Below are positions 1 through 11,475 of a DNA stretch of 64,000 bases, in pieces. The notes under the pieces are model-generated. The model searched no databases, was not told the DNA's origin, and worked only from the letters and a program-made list of their open reading frames with translations. A program made the translations under genes and the position numbers. This stretch comes from Rhizopus sp. PT2906. Taxonomy: Eukaryota > Mucoromycota > Mucoromycetes > Mucorales > Rhizopodaceae. Positions within the stretch are counted from its first letter, which is position 1. Every line of letters begins with the position of its first letter. The stretch lies in assembly GCA_025529335.1 (NCBI GenBank), contig JAMYHX010000095.1:105320-169319 (forward strand). The letters are read 5' to 3'.

Positions 1-213
1 CTATTGCTGCTATTGTTGCAGCGATATGATGATAACCGAGATACCGGTCGATAATGATCTATGCTACTGCGTGAACGCATAAAAGAAGGCCTCCTGTCCT
101 TATATAGTCGGTTATATCGTTGTTGATGCTGTTGTTGTTGTTGTTGTTGTTGATGCTGTGGTAGATGATGCTGCTGTTGTAGTGGTTGTGGCGGTTGCGG
201 TTGATGCTGTGGT

Positions 214-248
<35 letters not shown>

Positions 249-255
249 CTGCTGC

Positions 256-286
<31 letters not shown>

Positions 287-638
287 GCTTGGACAATAAA
301 TCCTTCATTGTCTGAAATAACTTGTGCTTCTCTTCCTGAAGTTGCTTTATTCTCTGACGAATTGCTTCTGTATCCAGTGATGGCTCTTTAGTACAAGGAG
401 ACAAAGGAGGAGAAGAGATTGGCTCTTTAGAAGATAGGTCGATAAGTGCATTCATCACTTGGTCTGTCGATAGTTTGTCACTTTCATAAGCTTCGATAGG
501 AGGGGAAGGTAAACCGTTATCTAGGCATATTTGTTGCTTTTTCTCGTTGCGTTGTTTAATACGTTGAGCAATAGAAGTACGTATGGCACGAATATTGGTT
601 GGAGGTTGAAATTCAAAACTGTTTTGCTCGATTGACAT
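1..638 (-). CDS. Gln-rich protein, N-terminal part (runs off left edge)
   Basis: An open minus-strand frame begins at the ATG at 636-638 and reaches position 1 without a stop, giving at least 212 residues of a protein truncated by the window. The first ~115 residues are charged and helical-looking, with two short basic/Gln segments of the type I-x-Q-R-I-K-Q. They are followed by 25 uninterrupted glutamines (213-287, mixed CAA/CAG), a Pro/His/Gln stretch, a second run of eight Gln (129-152), then Ser/Arg/Asn-rich sequence. Such composition is common in fungal transcriptional regulators, but no DNA-binding or enzymatic domain is visible in this part, so no function is assigned. The upstream sequence has an AAAAG-repeat tract (about 680-710) typical of the purine- or pyrimidine-rich leaders here. 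Confidence 0.7.
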
Positions 639-2303
639 GAGTTAGGAAGATAGTGACAACAGTGACAGCGATAGTAGGAATAAAGAAAAGAAAAGAAAAG
701 AAAAGAAATAAAGGAAAAAACTTTTTGTTACTTTAAATACCCTTCTTCACATTTATAGAAAAAAAGAAATTATGTGGGAAGACACACAGACAAAAGCGTC
801 ATTTGAGGCTCCTCTCTGCACTTTGTGCCGGCAACCAAGATATACGGAGTTTTAAATTCGATGCGACTTAATGATTGGTAGGAGTCTACTTAAAACAGTT
901 TAGGTTGGATAGAAGTATAGTTAGACTCCGCCACGGGTTCAGCCTTTGGAAGTTGTTCCATTTTATTTGTCTGGATGGCTTTCGCCCTTTCTTCAATTCC
1001 TTCATTTCGAAATTAATGACTACAAATATATGCAACTGTATCTTTAATGCTTAGAAAAGTACGTGTTCTTCAGAGTGCGAATGACTTAAAGAGCAATTAT
1101 AGTATAAATTGTATAACATAAACCCCCTCCTTTGACTAATAAAGTGAGAGAAGTGTTTATTTCGCAACTATTAAAACAACGTTTTCACTCTGCTCTTGTT
1201 TCCATATTCACAATTCTCATTAATGATTTTCGTGTTGCTTTTTTAAACAAGGAACTAAGGTTATCATTTTTTGTCAGTGAACCTTGTCTGTGCACATTGA
1301 ACACCAGAAGTACTATGGAGACAAATAATGCAAAATTAATTATAAATCATTACACAATCATCTCGTCTTACAATAAGTAATCACTTGATTCAGTTTCCAA
1401 TTGAAATAGGCATCTAAAAAACCACTTGTTCTTTTTCTTTGAATATTTGATATCAAGCAATTAGTTCAAGGCAAACTCCATTGTATTGTACTTTTTAATG
1501 AACCTTGAACTGTATCAAGCATTTGTTACCAACAATACCATTAGTGTTTGTAGCATTCAAAATGCTTGATTTTCTGCAATGATAACGATTGAAGAACTGT
1601 TAATACGACGATAATATCAGCATTAAGAAGAAGAACAAAGAAATGCAGGAAGCTTAGGAAGTTCCTCCTTGAACAGTAGCAAAAAGAAACGATCGATCAG
1701 CGGGAAATAGTACTCCCTAATAATGATAATGAATGATCAACAGCCTAAAATGATGATCACTTAAATACTTTTATATTGGCTGTATGTAAAAAGAAAAAGT
1801 ATATACATAGAGAATATGGACAATACCATACTGAAGTAACCTTTTGTAAGTGATGGAAAAGATATTAGTATATGTTGGTTAGTTTATTTTAGTTTGTGTA
1901 CTTGTCATGATACAGAACTGTCTGATATTTTACTGATAAAGATACCAATAATCCCAATAGAGCAGCCGTTAATCAGCATCTCACCAAACGTTTGAAGAAT
2001 TTTTTCTTGTGGTTATCCGCTGTCGCTATCATATTTCCTCCCGCTTCATCTGCCAGATGCCAACACCATTTTTGACAGCAGAACTATGCTACATGGCGTA
2101 CAGAATGACAACCCGACTATAAGAGATCCTTCCTCACAGCAAAACATCAATTATTTGGCGGCCCTTCACTCTCATCAAGACCTCAAGCTCTCAACATTAG
2201 CCATCTACACATATTCCTTCTTTACCACTGATCAGCGAAGCACTAAACGTTCCGAAACACACATGACCTTTATTAAAGCGTCCAAAGTCAAAATCATTTT
2301 GCC
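639..2303. other. Gene-poor intergenic DNA
   Basis: No convincing gene is seen. Open frames such as the one at 1132-1380 have no recognisable domain, no coding-like codon pattern and no splice partners. A GAAAA repeat lies near 680-710, probably in the leader of the left-edge gene. The last few hundred bases (about 2040-2300) may be a decayed upstream part of the recombinase relic that follows. Confidence 0.5.
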
Positions 2304-2699
2304 ATGAGGAGATCATCCAAGAGAGTTTCGTTGAAAGCCTTGAATTTGACTGTCATGACTTCAAAGGAAAAACACCAAGGGTCCCGCGTTACCAAGACGA
2401 TCACGATTAATCTACATCCAAATCCTTTCCTCTGCCTTGCCAAGGTATACAAAGCCCACGTCTATTGCATCACTTCGGACAAGTGCTACACGGCTCATCC
2501 AGTCTTCCCCACCTTCTTAGTTGGCCACTTATAATCGATTGGGTCCGAATGCATCTCAAAGTATATTCAACATATCATGAAACATATAGGCACCCCTGTT
2601 CCCACGAACACAGCTTTAGGTGCTACACTGAATATGCAGCCAGATATCTCAGTCAACAATGTCCTAGTAGATGATGGATTTTGGTATAATACAGAATGA
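2304..2699 (+). pseudogene. Relic of a DIRS/Crypton-type tyrosine recombinase
   Basis: One reading frame from 2304 to the stop at 2697-2699 resembles the C-terminal catalytic half of tyrosine recombinases carried by DIRS-like and Crypton elements of fungi. Visible are a T-SKEKHQGSRV-TKTITI stretch (matching the family pattern of a PKE-R-G-R strand followed by an I-H-P segment), then NPFLCLAKVYKAH (family: CPV-YKAY), then an I-IMKHIGTPVP...ALGATLNMQ-ISVNN segment ending in DDGFW (family: R-ALGATLAMQ-GVS...GNW). It is interrupted by an in-frame TAA at 2532-2534, and the catalytic R-H-R-Y residues are not preserved, so it is a dead copy. No N-terminal half, terminal repeats or clear reverse transcriptase was found next to it. 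The call rests on remembered family patterns and was not checked by a profile search. Confidence 0.55.
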
Positions 2700-5346
2700 G
2701 CCAATGGATTTTTGCCATTGCCATACAGAAAAGGTTGGATAACTTGCTTGAATTGTAATCTTTCTACATTGGCACCATAAAATGAATTGTTAAATGTAGG
2801 AAAATCTGTACCATGACCATCAATTGGTCTATGTGCAGCTTTTCTTAATAAAATAGACTCGCTTGTATTACTGTCGCTTCAAAAAAGAAAAAACAGTAAT
2901 ACATTCTTTTTCTAAAGAAATACTTTTTGTCACTTTTTTAATAGATGAACAACGGCTTGTTTATGGCACATCTCTTTGATCGCTTCTTTTAATCGCACTC
3001 TCTCAAAGCTATTGATTTAGTTAAGTACGATTAGCTCAGCTAGTTAAATATTTGCAATCCTTTGAACATGCTCACTTTAGGGATGATATGTCAAAATACA
3101 ACATGAAACGTAAAAGCTAGTAAGAGAGCCATATGCCCTAGATGGCCCTGATTATACCAATCCTTTTACTATAGAGCAGGTAATTATTTAATAGATGCAA
3201 AATAGAACAAGTGTTATCCCATGACGTTTAGACCATGTTACAATTGATGAAGTATTGGACATGTCGCAAGTTATTATCATTTATGGCATCGAATATACTA
3301 TCCTCAATAATTCAAAGAATGTTTCTGGCTGATGGGACTCTAAATGTCTCTCCTTTCGCCTTCAATCCTTTGATAGACCATTAAACACGCCTTTAGTATC
3401 AACAAATAGTGTTTTCATTTATGCAACGTCCATTAGTTTGAGCTCATGTGCTGTTCAACTTCCAATGCTACGTAGTACAATCAATACTCCCTTTTTTTAA
3501 ATATTATGCTTCTTCCTTAAAGTCAACCTATTCACTTGTTCATCCCCTCTCCCTTTTCCTTTTATTACTACAATAGTCTATAAAGATAAATATCTGCTTC
3601 TCTTTAACCAGTTCTTTTGATTCAATTTATGCAAGTAAGCTAATTATTTGTTTTTATTGGTTAAAATAAACGGAGTCAGTTTCAAAACAAAGGAGCTTTG
3701 AGTACTTTGGAACTAAACTCTAGTTTAACGATTTCATGAATAGCACAGACTATAGGAAGAGAACCCCTCATTATTTCGCATGGATTCTCTATTGCCTTGC
3801 GAACACAGAATAGTCAACAGGATTTACAAAATGGCATTTCAAAGTAGATTGTAACCTTGGGACAAAAGAAAGCAATATGGAATTGACTTTGGCAAACAAG
3901 ACCTCGTTTAGGCACTGAATGAACAGTGGCATCTATACTATAGATGGACAGATCCGGTTGTGATGTTGAAATGGGAGGATTGAAGGATCGATACAGAGAG
4001 ATCCCCTTCCTGATGATAGATGTAACTCTAGGAGAGATGCTGATACTTGACAAAGTAGAGACGTTTGCCAACAGAAGCTAATTCAGTAGAGTCAACAGTA
4101 TTATTTTGTGCTGGTCCGGCGATTGTATCAGTAATTGGTTTTTGAGGGAACATACGCAAATCGTGTAGCATCAGCAGTTTAGGATTTATAAATAAAAGGA
4201 CTTGCAATCAATTTGCACATCTTTCTTTCACTCTTTTTTCAAAATATGTCGCGACTGCCGCTTTTCCCTTCGTCATATCTACTTCAAAAGTGAGCGGCTG
4301 CAGGGTCTGACAGATGATCTGGCTTTTGGTTTGCTAATGTCTTGTTCGGTTGTAAAACCGATACATATAGCCAAAGCAAATCAAGGCCTGAGGTAAAGGT
4401 AAATATATAATACAATTCAAAACATTTTCAGATTGTAAACTAAAAATACTAATACAGTTCGTAAATACAGAATTTATCAATCGCTCAACGGCGTCTGGAC
4501 GACCAACACACATCCTGGTGCACGTGCTCTGCCTTGGCCCCTCCTCCCAGCTTGCTCAAAAGAGCAATAGAAGAGCTGGAGGAGGAGACCCACCGTGATG
4601 AGGCTGACTTGGCCGTCAAAAGAAGAAAGCTGGCCTTGCTAGTTGAAGCTGACAATTTTAAGCTCTCTCTCTTTATAAAACTACATCCGATTATTTCTTT
4701 GCACAATTTGATATGGAATGAAAGAACATTGCATCTAGGTAAGTAAAATATCAAGGACTAATTATTATTTTGAAAAGGCTATTGACGAAATGGATCTTGA
4801 TGAAGGCTCTATATTCGCTATGTCTCGAAAAATGAAATGCCTAGTGTTTTTAGCTGGTTGTTCTAAGTCAAATCCTTATTTTTGAAACGGGGTTAGATTT
4901 CAGCCCACAACATCAATTCTTCAATAAAAATAGGTATAGGCCCAATATTTGTAGCTGATGAAGTGTAATTTGATGCAGTGTACGAATATATATATATAAA
5001 GTACCATCATAATCGAAGTTCAAGTTATACTAATGAACTTCAATATTTAAAACTCTAAATTTGAGAGTAAAACACTGTGTGTCGGAACACAAGATTGAAT
5101 ATTGTGTACTCTTCAAAAGCGTGTGAGTTTGCGCTTGGACCAAGTGTCTTTCAACTGATGAAGGCATTCTTATCTCCTTCATAATCAGAAAGAATGTCGT
5201 TTTTATAGTGTTTAATATGAGACCTCTTTGTCTGTTTAATGATAACAATAAAGTATGTGATATTAAATGCGTCTAAAAATAAACCTATTTTTATTTCTGT
5301 TTATACATTTTCTTTCTTTTTCTTTTTTCTCCTTTTTAAACATTAT
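2700..5346. other. Gene-poor region, possible further transposon debris
   Basis: No intact gene is seen. On the minus strand at 3814-4071 a short frame contains SFNPPISTSQPDLSIYS, faintly like the RNase H entry of DIRS-type elements (W-N-S...P-x-P-D-x-x-I-Y-T-D-A-S). The match is too weak to annotate as a gene. On the plus strand at 4534-4746 a frame encodes a Leu/Glu/Lys-rich, coiled-coil-like stretch with no start context and no conserved domain. A short TA run lies at about 4987-5000. The region is probably decayed repeat DNA. Confidence 0.4.
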
Positions 5347-5646
5347 ATGATTTTGATAAAGAAGTGGATAAAGAACCATCTAAAGAAACGAAAAAGAAAG
5401 ACAAAATCAGTCAGATTTACCACCAATAAAGATATTTACTATACACATAGTAGTATAGAATATGATAGATCATCTATGTTGTCATTTGAAGACATGAAAG
5501 AAGGGGAAAGTTTAAAGATGGACTCATTGTTAATGCTGGACGATAATGATGAATTTGATAAACAAGTGATTCGAAATACTAAATTAAACAAGAAACAAGG
5601 CTATCATAGCATTGCTGTCTTGGTTAATTACAGGGCCAATATATAA
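5347..5646 (+). CDS. Small protein with a VRF...IYYTHS..EYDRS motif
   Basis: A 99-residue single-exon frame. I chose the ATG at 5347 rather than an in-frame ATG at 5239 because it directly follows a long C/T-rich tract (about 5300-5336), the leader type seen before many genes here. The N-terminus is strongly basic (KKWIKNHLKKRKRK), followed by VRFTTN, IYYTHSSIEYDRS and an acidic stretch rich in Ser, Met and Asp. The segment 'VxF...IYxTxSxxEYDR' is a short motif I associate with several small fungal proteins. Its biochemical role is unknown to me. The basic N-terminus could bind membrane or nucleic acid. No enzyme domain is present. It is a plausible real gene of unassigned function. Confidence 0.6.
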   Translation: MILIKKWIKNHLKKRKRKTKSVRFTTNKDIYYTHSSIEYDRSSMLSFEDMKEGESLKMDSLLMLDDNDEFDKQVIRNTKLNKKQGYHSIAVLVNYRANI

Positions 5647-6024
5647 AATATTCAAGAAAAAGAGACTGAATATATTATAGAAAATGTTCTTTGATTGTTT
5701 TCTTTTTCTTTTTGCTAGACTGCACCTTTTTATAAGTTCAATAGAGCTGAATTCAAGACTACCAATACTTGTATTGGTTACTCGCTTTGAGTATTTCCTA
5801 GCATCTATTTCAAGTATCATGGATGCGTTGTAAAAGTGCCGAATAAAGGGATATTGGTAATAGACAATGCATCTATTTATGCTAAGAGTAAATAATGTGT
5901 CGATAGAAAGAACCATTTCTTTACTCAAGTAAAGTATACCATAACGATCAAAGCTAGATTTAGCATTCTCAAAAGCGTTTCTATTAAGAAAAGGGGTTTT
6001 TCTTGAATGAGCTATCCATTGTCG

Positions 6025-6066
<42 letters not shown>

Positions 6067-6263
6067 CAATAAATGGTGTGATGATACATGTATTTTTTTG
6101 TTACAGATAATGAGCAAAGCCTATACTTCCGTTTATAAGCTCAGATTGAATACATGTTACACTTTTACTGTTTTGGGATTTATTATGGAAACATCAATAC
6201 AAAAACAATAACATAAAAGACATTTCTCTATTTTTTTTTCTTTTTCCCTTTTCCTTTAACGTC
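5647..6263. other. Intergenic stretch with a 39-nt poly-A tract
   Basis: No gene is seen. Positions 6025-6063 are an uninterrupted run of 39 adenines. An open frame crosses it on the minus strand only because the run encodes poly-Phe, and it is not credible as a protein. The last 40 bases (about 6226-6258) are strongly C/T-rich and lead into the ATG at 6264. Confidence 0.6.
6025..6063. repeat. Homopolymer A(39)
   Basis: This is the longest homopolymer in the window. It could be ordinary slippage DNA or the tail of an old retroposed transcript. No target-site duplication was recognised around it. Confidence 0.9.
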
Positions 6264-9200
6264 ATGGCTCACTTCAAGGTGAGTACAAGGATGAGTTAGA
6301 CGGACGATCATTAATAAGACAATAGCAATTAAAAACAAATCTCTCACAGTGTGGATATAATCATCACTGGAAATTAATAAAGAATACACAGCTACCTACC
6401 TTACAGTTTGAGGAACCTGTAGATAAAATTACTTGTCAAATCAAAAAGATATCGGTAACATAAAAATAGTCTTTTTTAAAAATGGAAACTAATAAAAATA
6501 AAGTGTCAAAACATTGACTTGATTGTTCCTTCCAAAGATAGAACACAAGGTACACTTGCCAACTATCAAATAAAGTATTAAATATATGTATTAGATCAAC
6601 AAATGCAGCTTGAACAGTTTTTCAATATCATTGGCACTAAAATCTCCAAGAATACCATCGTTAAAAAATCTAGCCGTCAAACACTGTTTACAGCAGACGA
6701 CATGTCAGACAAAGTAAGTTACAAAAAAAACGTCATTTTTCATGTACTCAGGTTACACACATCTCAGTTCGAAAGGGATGACGACAAAAGAGCTTTTCGT
6801 ATTCAAGAGTTTATAAAGACCGAAAGATCCTACGTGGAAACATTACAAACATTAGTCAAATATGTCGTACATCCATTAAAGTCAATTATGCAACAAAAAC
6901 ATTGTATTCTTAATACATACAAATGTACTAAAATATTCCTAAACATCGATCAAATCGCATCAGCCAATCAACAGTTCTTGGACGACTTGGAACACAATCA
7001 TGAAAGCTTTGGCGACATCTGTCGGGAGCACGTAAGCTCAATTAAAAATAAAAAGACACCTTCCTTTGTTGATTTACTTTCATATAGATGCAACACTTTG
7101 AGTGCTATCGCAAATACTTGCTGGAACAAGGAGAAGCCCAAAATCTACACGCAAAGGAAATAAAGAGTAACCAAGCTTATAAACGATTCTTAATGAACGT
7201 GAACGATCATCCTGAATTTAAGCGAAGGAGACTACAAGATATTCTGGTCGAACCCGTACAGCGCATCAGTCGATATTCAATGATGCTCAGAGAGATACTT
7301 AATTTAACCCCAAAGGATCATCCAGATTACCAGGGATTAAAACTAGCCTGTGAAAAATCAAAGGTTATTGCTACTATGGATGATGATGATACCACTAAAG
7401 CAGCCACCATGCTCTTAGCTTTATACCAAACCATTAAGGAATCACCCGTAAGCCAACTTTCAACGTTTCTTCTTTCCTTTTGGCTAACCGGCGCCAAAGT
7501 GCTCCTTAATTAACCAAAATAGATCCTTGGTCGCGCACTTGGACGCATTAGAGATCAATCACGAGACAAACAAGCCGCTGAGAGCAGTCACTCTCTTCTT
7601 GTTTACAGACAAGATACTTGTCGCAAGTCGCTCTTCACTTGATTCGAAAGAAATGGATCTTGAAGAAATCGTTGACACTATGATACCCACAAAGAATGCT
7701 CGCTTCTCTAGATTGCCCTCTAAAAAAGAAAACTCACTAAAATTCAAAGGATGGGCTGACCTTGAATGTGTCGAGTGTTTTGAAGGTGTTTTAGGTATTG
7801 ATATAAACGCTTGAAATGGAAAAGGAGCCAACTCTTCTCTTCTAGATCGCCCTGGTTCATTCATTCTCTCAGCTTCTAACATGGAAGAAGCTCAGCAACA
7901 TGAAATGGCAAATATTACCTCATTCGAGCACTATTTTTACAGAGGCCCCAGGTTATTTTCGGTCATTCCTCAAAAAGAATATCTAACAAGGCAACAAAAA
8001 CATGACTACATTCAAAAGGGATTAGAGTTTCAAGCAATCTATCAAAAGACAAGAGCACTTGCAAAAGAATATGGCAAGTATCCTTTCTCATTTTACCAAT
8101 TTCTCTTTTGATAACATCATTTATATAGATACTAGTAACGCGACATATTATAGAACGTGGAAAGAGATACCCACCTTTTGCAGTGTTTACAGTCCGGAAG
8201 CATACGTCAAGGCAAGGTATAAGGTAATCATTCGTCATTTCATGTGTAAAACATTATTGCACACGCTCATACATTACATTTATCAGAACAACAGCGCGCT
8301 TGTTTACGTGGACACCCGTGATATCTCCTTAGAATCGCTCTTTCCGGCCTACTCTCCGTATACACCTTGGATTGTCGGACTTATTCAGCCAGAAGGTCTC
8401 AAAGGCTTTCGTCTTCACCTGAGCACGCTAACTGGCTTTGCAGAAAAGTGGCATCACTTATCTGAACCTCAAGATCAGCAGACGATTGATTTCGAACGCG
8501 TCTTTTGGAATAACCGTAAGTGAATTTTCGGGAATAAACTAAAAAAAAAAAAAAAATAGCTCATCTCATTTCGGAGTAGTACTCTTTTTGAATCAATGTT
8601 TACAATTATCTCAAGAACATGCTTACCGAATCAGATTCCTGATGCAACAGGCACTATCCACGAGTTCTACACTTCCTCGACCTAAATCAATGTCTATTTC
8701 TCGAGCAACGAGTATTCCTGCTCTTGGTAAACTGTTTAATAGCAACGAAGAGTACCGATCTAGTAGGAAAAGAGATTCGCAAGCCAGGCCATTGTCCTCT
8801 CCAAAACAGACAACTAGATCTAATGTTAATTCCTGGAACGGTGCATCAGTTCAGCAGCTTAGTAATAATCAAAATTCGTCATTGACCTCCCTTACCTCTT
8901 TGTTTTCATCGAAATCTTCAGATGATGAAAAAGGTAATCTCTTTACATCATCATGAATGAACTTTCTCTTATTAAATGTTTCATAGCGAGCGAGATCGAA
9001 AAGGACAAGAATGTCACTTGTGACGATTTGTTACTCGATATGGTAATCTCGTAACTTTCCTTTAACGACTGCTGACTTATTAGAAAAAGATACAGGAAAG
9101 AAATGATCGAGCACAGCAAGTTCACTTCCTGGACGAAGATGAAAAAAATAATACTTTTTCTTCAAGGGGTAGTAGTAACAGCATGGCTAGTTCATTTAGT

Positions 9201-9420
9201 ATGGTTGACGATGAAGAGGAGAATGAATTGGATAATGAGTCTTATAGTCATTTACCTGTTGCTAAAGTAACTATATAAATAATATAATAGTCTAGTTCTA
9301 ATTCACGTACACTAGGTCAATACAAACCCCTATGAAAGTTTAGATAATGTATTAAAGTTGATGCAAGGATTTGAAGATGAAATGCAGCAAGAGTGGCAAT
9401 TGCTGATGCACAAGTATTAG
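6264..9420 (+). CDS. Rho guanine nucleotide exchange factor (DH-PH type)
   Basis: Predicted activator of Rho-family GTPases. A Dbl-homology domain starts at FRIQEFIKTERSYVETLQTL and contains the conserved late helix ILVEPVQRISRYSMMLREIL. It is followed by a PH-like region (LVAHLDALEI...AVTLFLFTDKILVAS), a further beta-rich segment and a Ser-rich tail ending in an acidic stretch and MQQEWQLLMHKY. Introns inferred from frame continuity: 6714-6767, 7032-7087, 7448-7499, 7786-7824, 8078-8153, 8224-8286 and 8520-8559, plus three near 8935-9320. The start is less certain. From 6603 the frame is continuous, but a C/T-rich leader precedes ATG 6264, whose exons (6264-6278, 6350-6454, 6538-6549) splice in phase to 6618. 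If that splice is wrong, the CDS begins at 6603. Which Rho protein it serves cannot be told. Confidence 0.82.
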
Positions 9421-9765
9421 TTGCTTAGGAATATAATAAAAGGTCAAAAGCAGTCTAGACAATGTTCAATTTTTAGATGACAAACACTATATAAAAACTG
9501 CATCTAATATAGGATATCCACATCACTTTGCCATATTCCCCTCTCTTTCCAATTTTTTTGCAATAAAGTCTTCGCTATAGAATGATCACCGGTTATTGTA
9601 AGCATAAAGCCCTAAAGGTTCGTTAGGAGTCAAGTGTAATATCTGTTATGCCAAGACATATAGTGTAATTACTATGTCGGTGTTTTTTATTATTAATTTC
9701 ATGACATTCATCAGCAACAACAATAAACCCATTGCTAGGCATTTATTTACATTTTTATATAATAT
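9421..9765. other. Convergent intergenic region
   Basis: It separates the RhoGEF stop from the minus-strand F-box gene stop. It contains AATAAA-like signals (for example near 9433 and 9562) suitable for 3' end formation. No gene is seen. Confidence 0.5.
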
Positions 9766-11475
9766 TTACAAATCTACTATTACTCCATTTAAAATAAACT
9801 GTTTCATCTCTCTACATTGAAAGCGGACCTGCCCTGATGACGACAACATATGAGCTTCCATCGAAGTGATTTTTTTTGGTTCATCTTGATCATAGCTAAT
9901 TCTATAATAAAGCTCCCTTGTGTCTGTCTTGATCTCCATTATCCATACAGGGCGATCCTCGTCAAGCGGATGGCGACGGTAGCAAAGCCAAAACTTGAAT
10001 GTCTCGAGATGCGTTTGAGGCATACTGAGACTGACAAGCCAGCCATTTTCACCATTATGTAGGTTGACCAATCGTTGTGTCTTGTGCTGGTTGCTCTCCA
10101 AGCAAAGATACTTAAGGTTTGGACAACAAATCGAGAGGTCAATAAGGAACTGAGGGTAAATAAAGGATGCTCCAATATCAACTGATTCAATCGAGGTGTT
10201 TCGAATGTTCAAAGGATCAATCTTGCGAAGGACAAACTGACCGAGTCCCAAGGTGTGAAGCACCGAAAACTGTTTGATAATATTCATCACCGTGCGTGCA
10301 TCTTCCTGACCATTGTCCATCTCGCGTCGATCAAGATATAATTCCTTGAGTAATAGACCAAACTTACCAATGTATCGAGGGAGGTCTTGGAAAAAATACA
10401 CGGACGGACGTATGGCCATGTTGAGTTTAAATGAGTCATTGTCTTTTTTCCGCTTCCAGTGTGCCGAAAAGCAGACAGTTCCGTGGTGGTCTTCCTGTTC
10501 TTCCCAAAAGTGCAGTTTGGTGTGACTTGAACTCAAATGTTCTGGTTGGCAAAGACCATCGAGATACTCTCGAAGGATAAGTCGGATATCATTCTTACGT
10601 TCAGTTGATAAAGACAGACGAAACTGTGACCGCATGTACATCTTGGCAGCAATCTGACGAAACGTCGTTTGTTCCAGTGGATCATCGAGTGCTGTACTAT
10701 CGACTTCTAGATGTAAAAATTGAAGTTGGCTGGAGGCATTCATCAGGTATTCAAGTGCTTCACCATGACAGTTCCGGTATTGAACTGCTCTGAGCCCCTT
10801 TAGTAACGAATACTGTTGTTCAGTAAGCTCATGTCGGTCGTCAGGAGGAAGCTGCGCCCTTAGAAACTGAAGATGGGGGCATACCTTCAGTATCATCCGT
10901 AGTTCGTTCAGACTATGTATTGGTAAATTGGGTATATCAAGCTCCCGAACACATGGGAACAGCTGCAAGAAGTCAAAATTATCTATATTCTCAAACTCAT
11001 TTGTATGTACTTCTACAAGTGAGTTTCGATACTTGTGGTGTAAGTCAAAAGTGCGGTATGAGTCTGGAAGTGATTTGAGTCGTCGCCATTGCAATTCATT
11101 GCTGATGCTCAATAGATGATGCGCAATATGCTTCTCAAAACGATCATTCAGTGAAAGTACTACTTCAACATTTGGGCATTGCTTGACAAGAATTTCGAAT
11201 TGTTGTGATGACAGTGATCCCGTAAACCGCCCGCTAAAGACCAGCCCCTTGATGAAATAGCTTGCTGGAGGATATTGAAATGAAGTTGGTCGAAAAGCAT
11301 CAAGAAATTGTTGAAAATACTGAAGACTGTTGAACATGACCTCTTTGAATAGCAATCGTGTGGCTGGAAGGTACCAATTGCGACAGATAAGTCGGTATTG
11401 AATAAGGTCTTGTCTGGACACATATTCCAATATAATACCTATCACCTCTTCTGGTAACTGGATGTTTTTAGACAT
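9766..11475 (-). CDS. F-box protein with LRR-like repeats
   Basis: An intronless gene of 569 residues from the ATG at 11473-11475. An in-frame ATG 36 bases upstream adds only a hydrophobic stub and is less likely. The N-terminus (IQLPEEVIGIILEYVSRQDL ... RLICRNWYLPATRLLF) is a typical F-box, with the hydrophobic pattern LP-E---I-----S--DL------VCR-W. The rest has irregular leucine-rich segments (for example LKYLCLESNQ, VRELDIPNLP), as in F-box/LRR proteins. By family knowledge it would bind Skp1 and recruit substrates to an SCF ubiquitin ligase; the substrate is unknown. Mucoralean genomes carry large families of such F-box proteins. Confidence 0.82.
   Translation of the reverse strand: MSKNIQLPEEVIGIILEYVSRQDLIQYRLICRNWYLPATRLLFKEVMFNSLQYFQQFLDAFRPTSFQYPPASYFIKGLVFSGRFTGSLSSQQFEILVKQCPNVEVVLSLNDRFEKHIAHHLLSISNELQWRRLKSLPDSYRTFDLHHKYRNSLVEVHTNEFENIDNFDFLQLFPCVRELDIPNLPIHSLNELRMILKVCPHLQFLRAQLPPDDRHELTEQQYSLLKGLRAVQYRNCHGEALEYLMNASSQLQFLHLEVDSTALDDPLEQTTFRQIAAKMYMRSQFRLSLSTERKNDIRLILREYLDGLCQPEHLSSSHTKLHFWEEQEDHHGTVCFSAHWKRKKDNDSFKLNMAIRPSVYFFQDLPRYIGKFGLLLKELYLDRREMDNGQEDARTVMNIIKQFSVLHTLGLGQFVLRKIDPLNIRNTSIESVDIGASFIYPQFLIDLSICCPNLKYLCLESNQHKTQRLVNLHNGENGWLVSLSMPQTHLETFKFWLCYRRHPLDEDRPVWIMEIKTDTRELYYRISYDQDEPKKITSMEAHMLSSSGQVRFQCREMKQFILNGVIVDL

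Noticed and set aside
158..391. Plus-strand frame rich in Val and Ala
   Set aside because: It is the antisense of the polyglutamine repeat (CAA/CAG read backwards).
3001..3070. GATTAGCTCAGCTAGTT, which looks like a tRNA D-arm
   Set aside because: No acceptor stem, anticodon arm or T-loop follows; no tRNA could be folded.
5584..6117. Minus-strand frame with a poly-Phe run
   Set aside because: The Phe run is the 39-nt poly-A tract; no domain, start context or splice signals.
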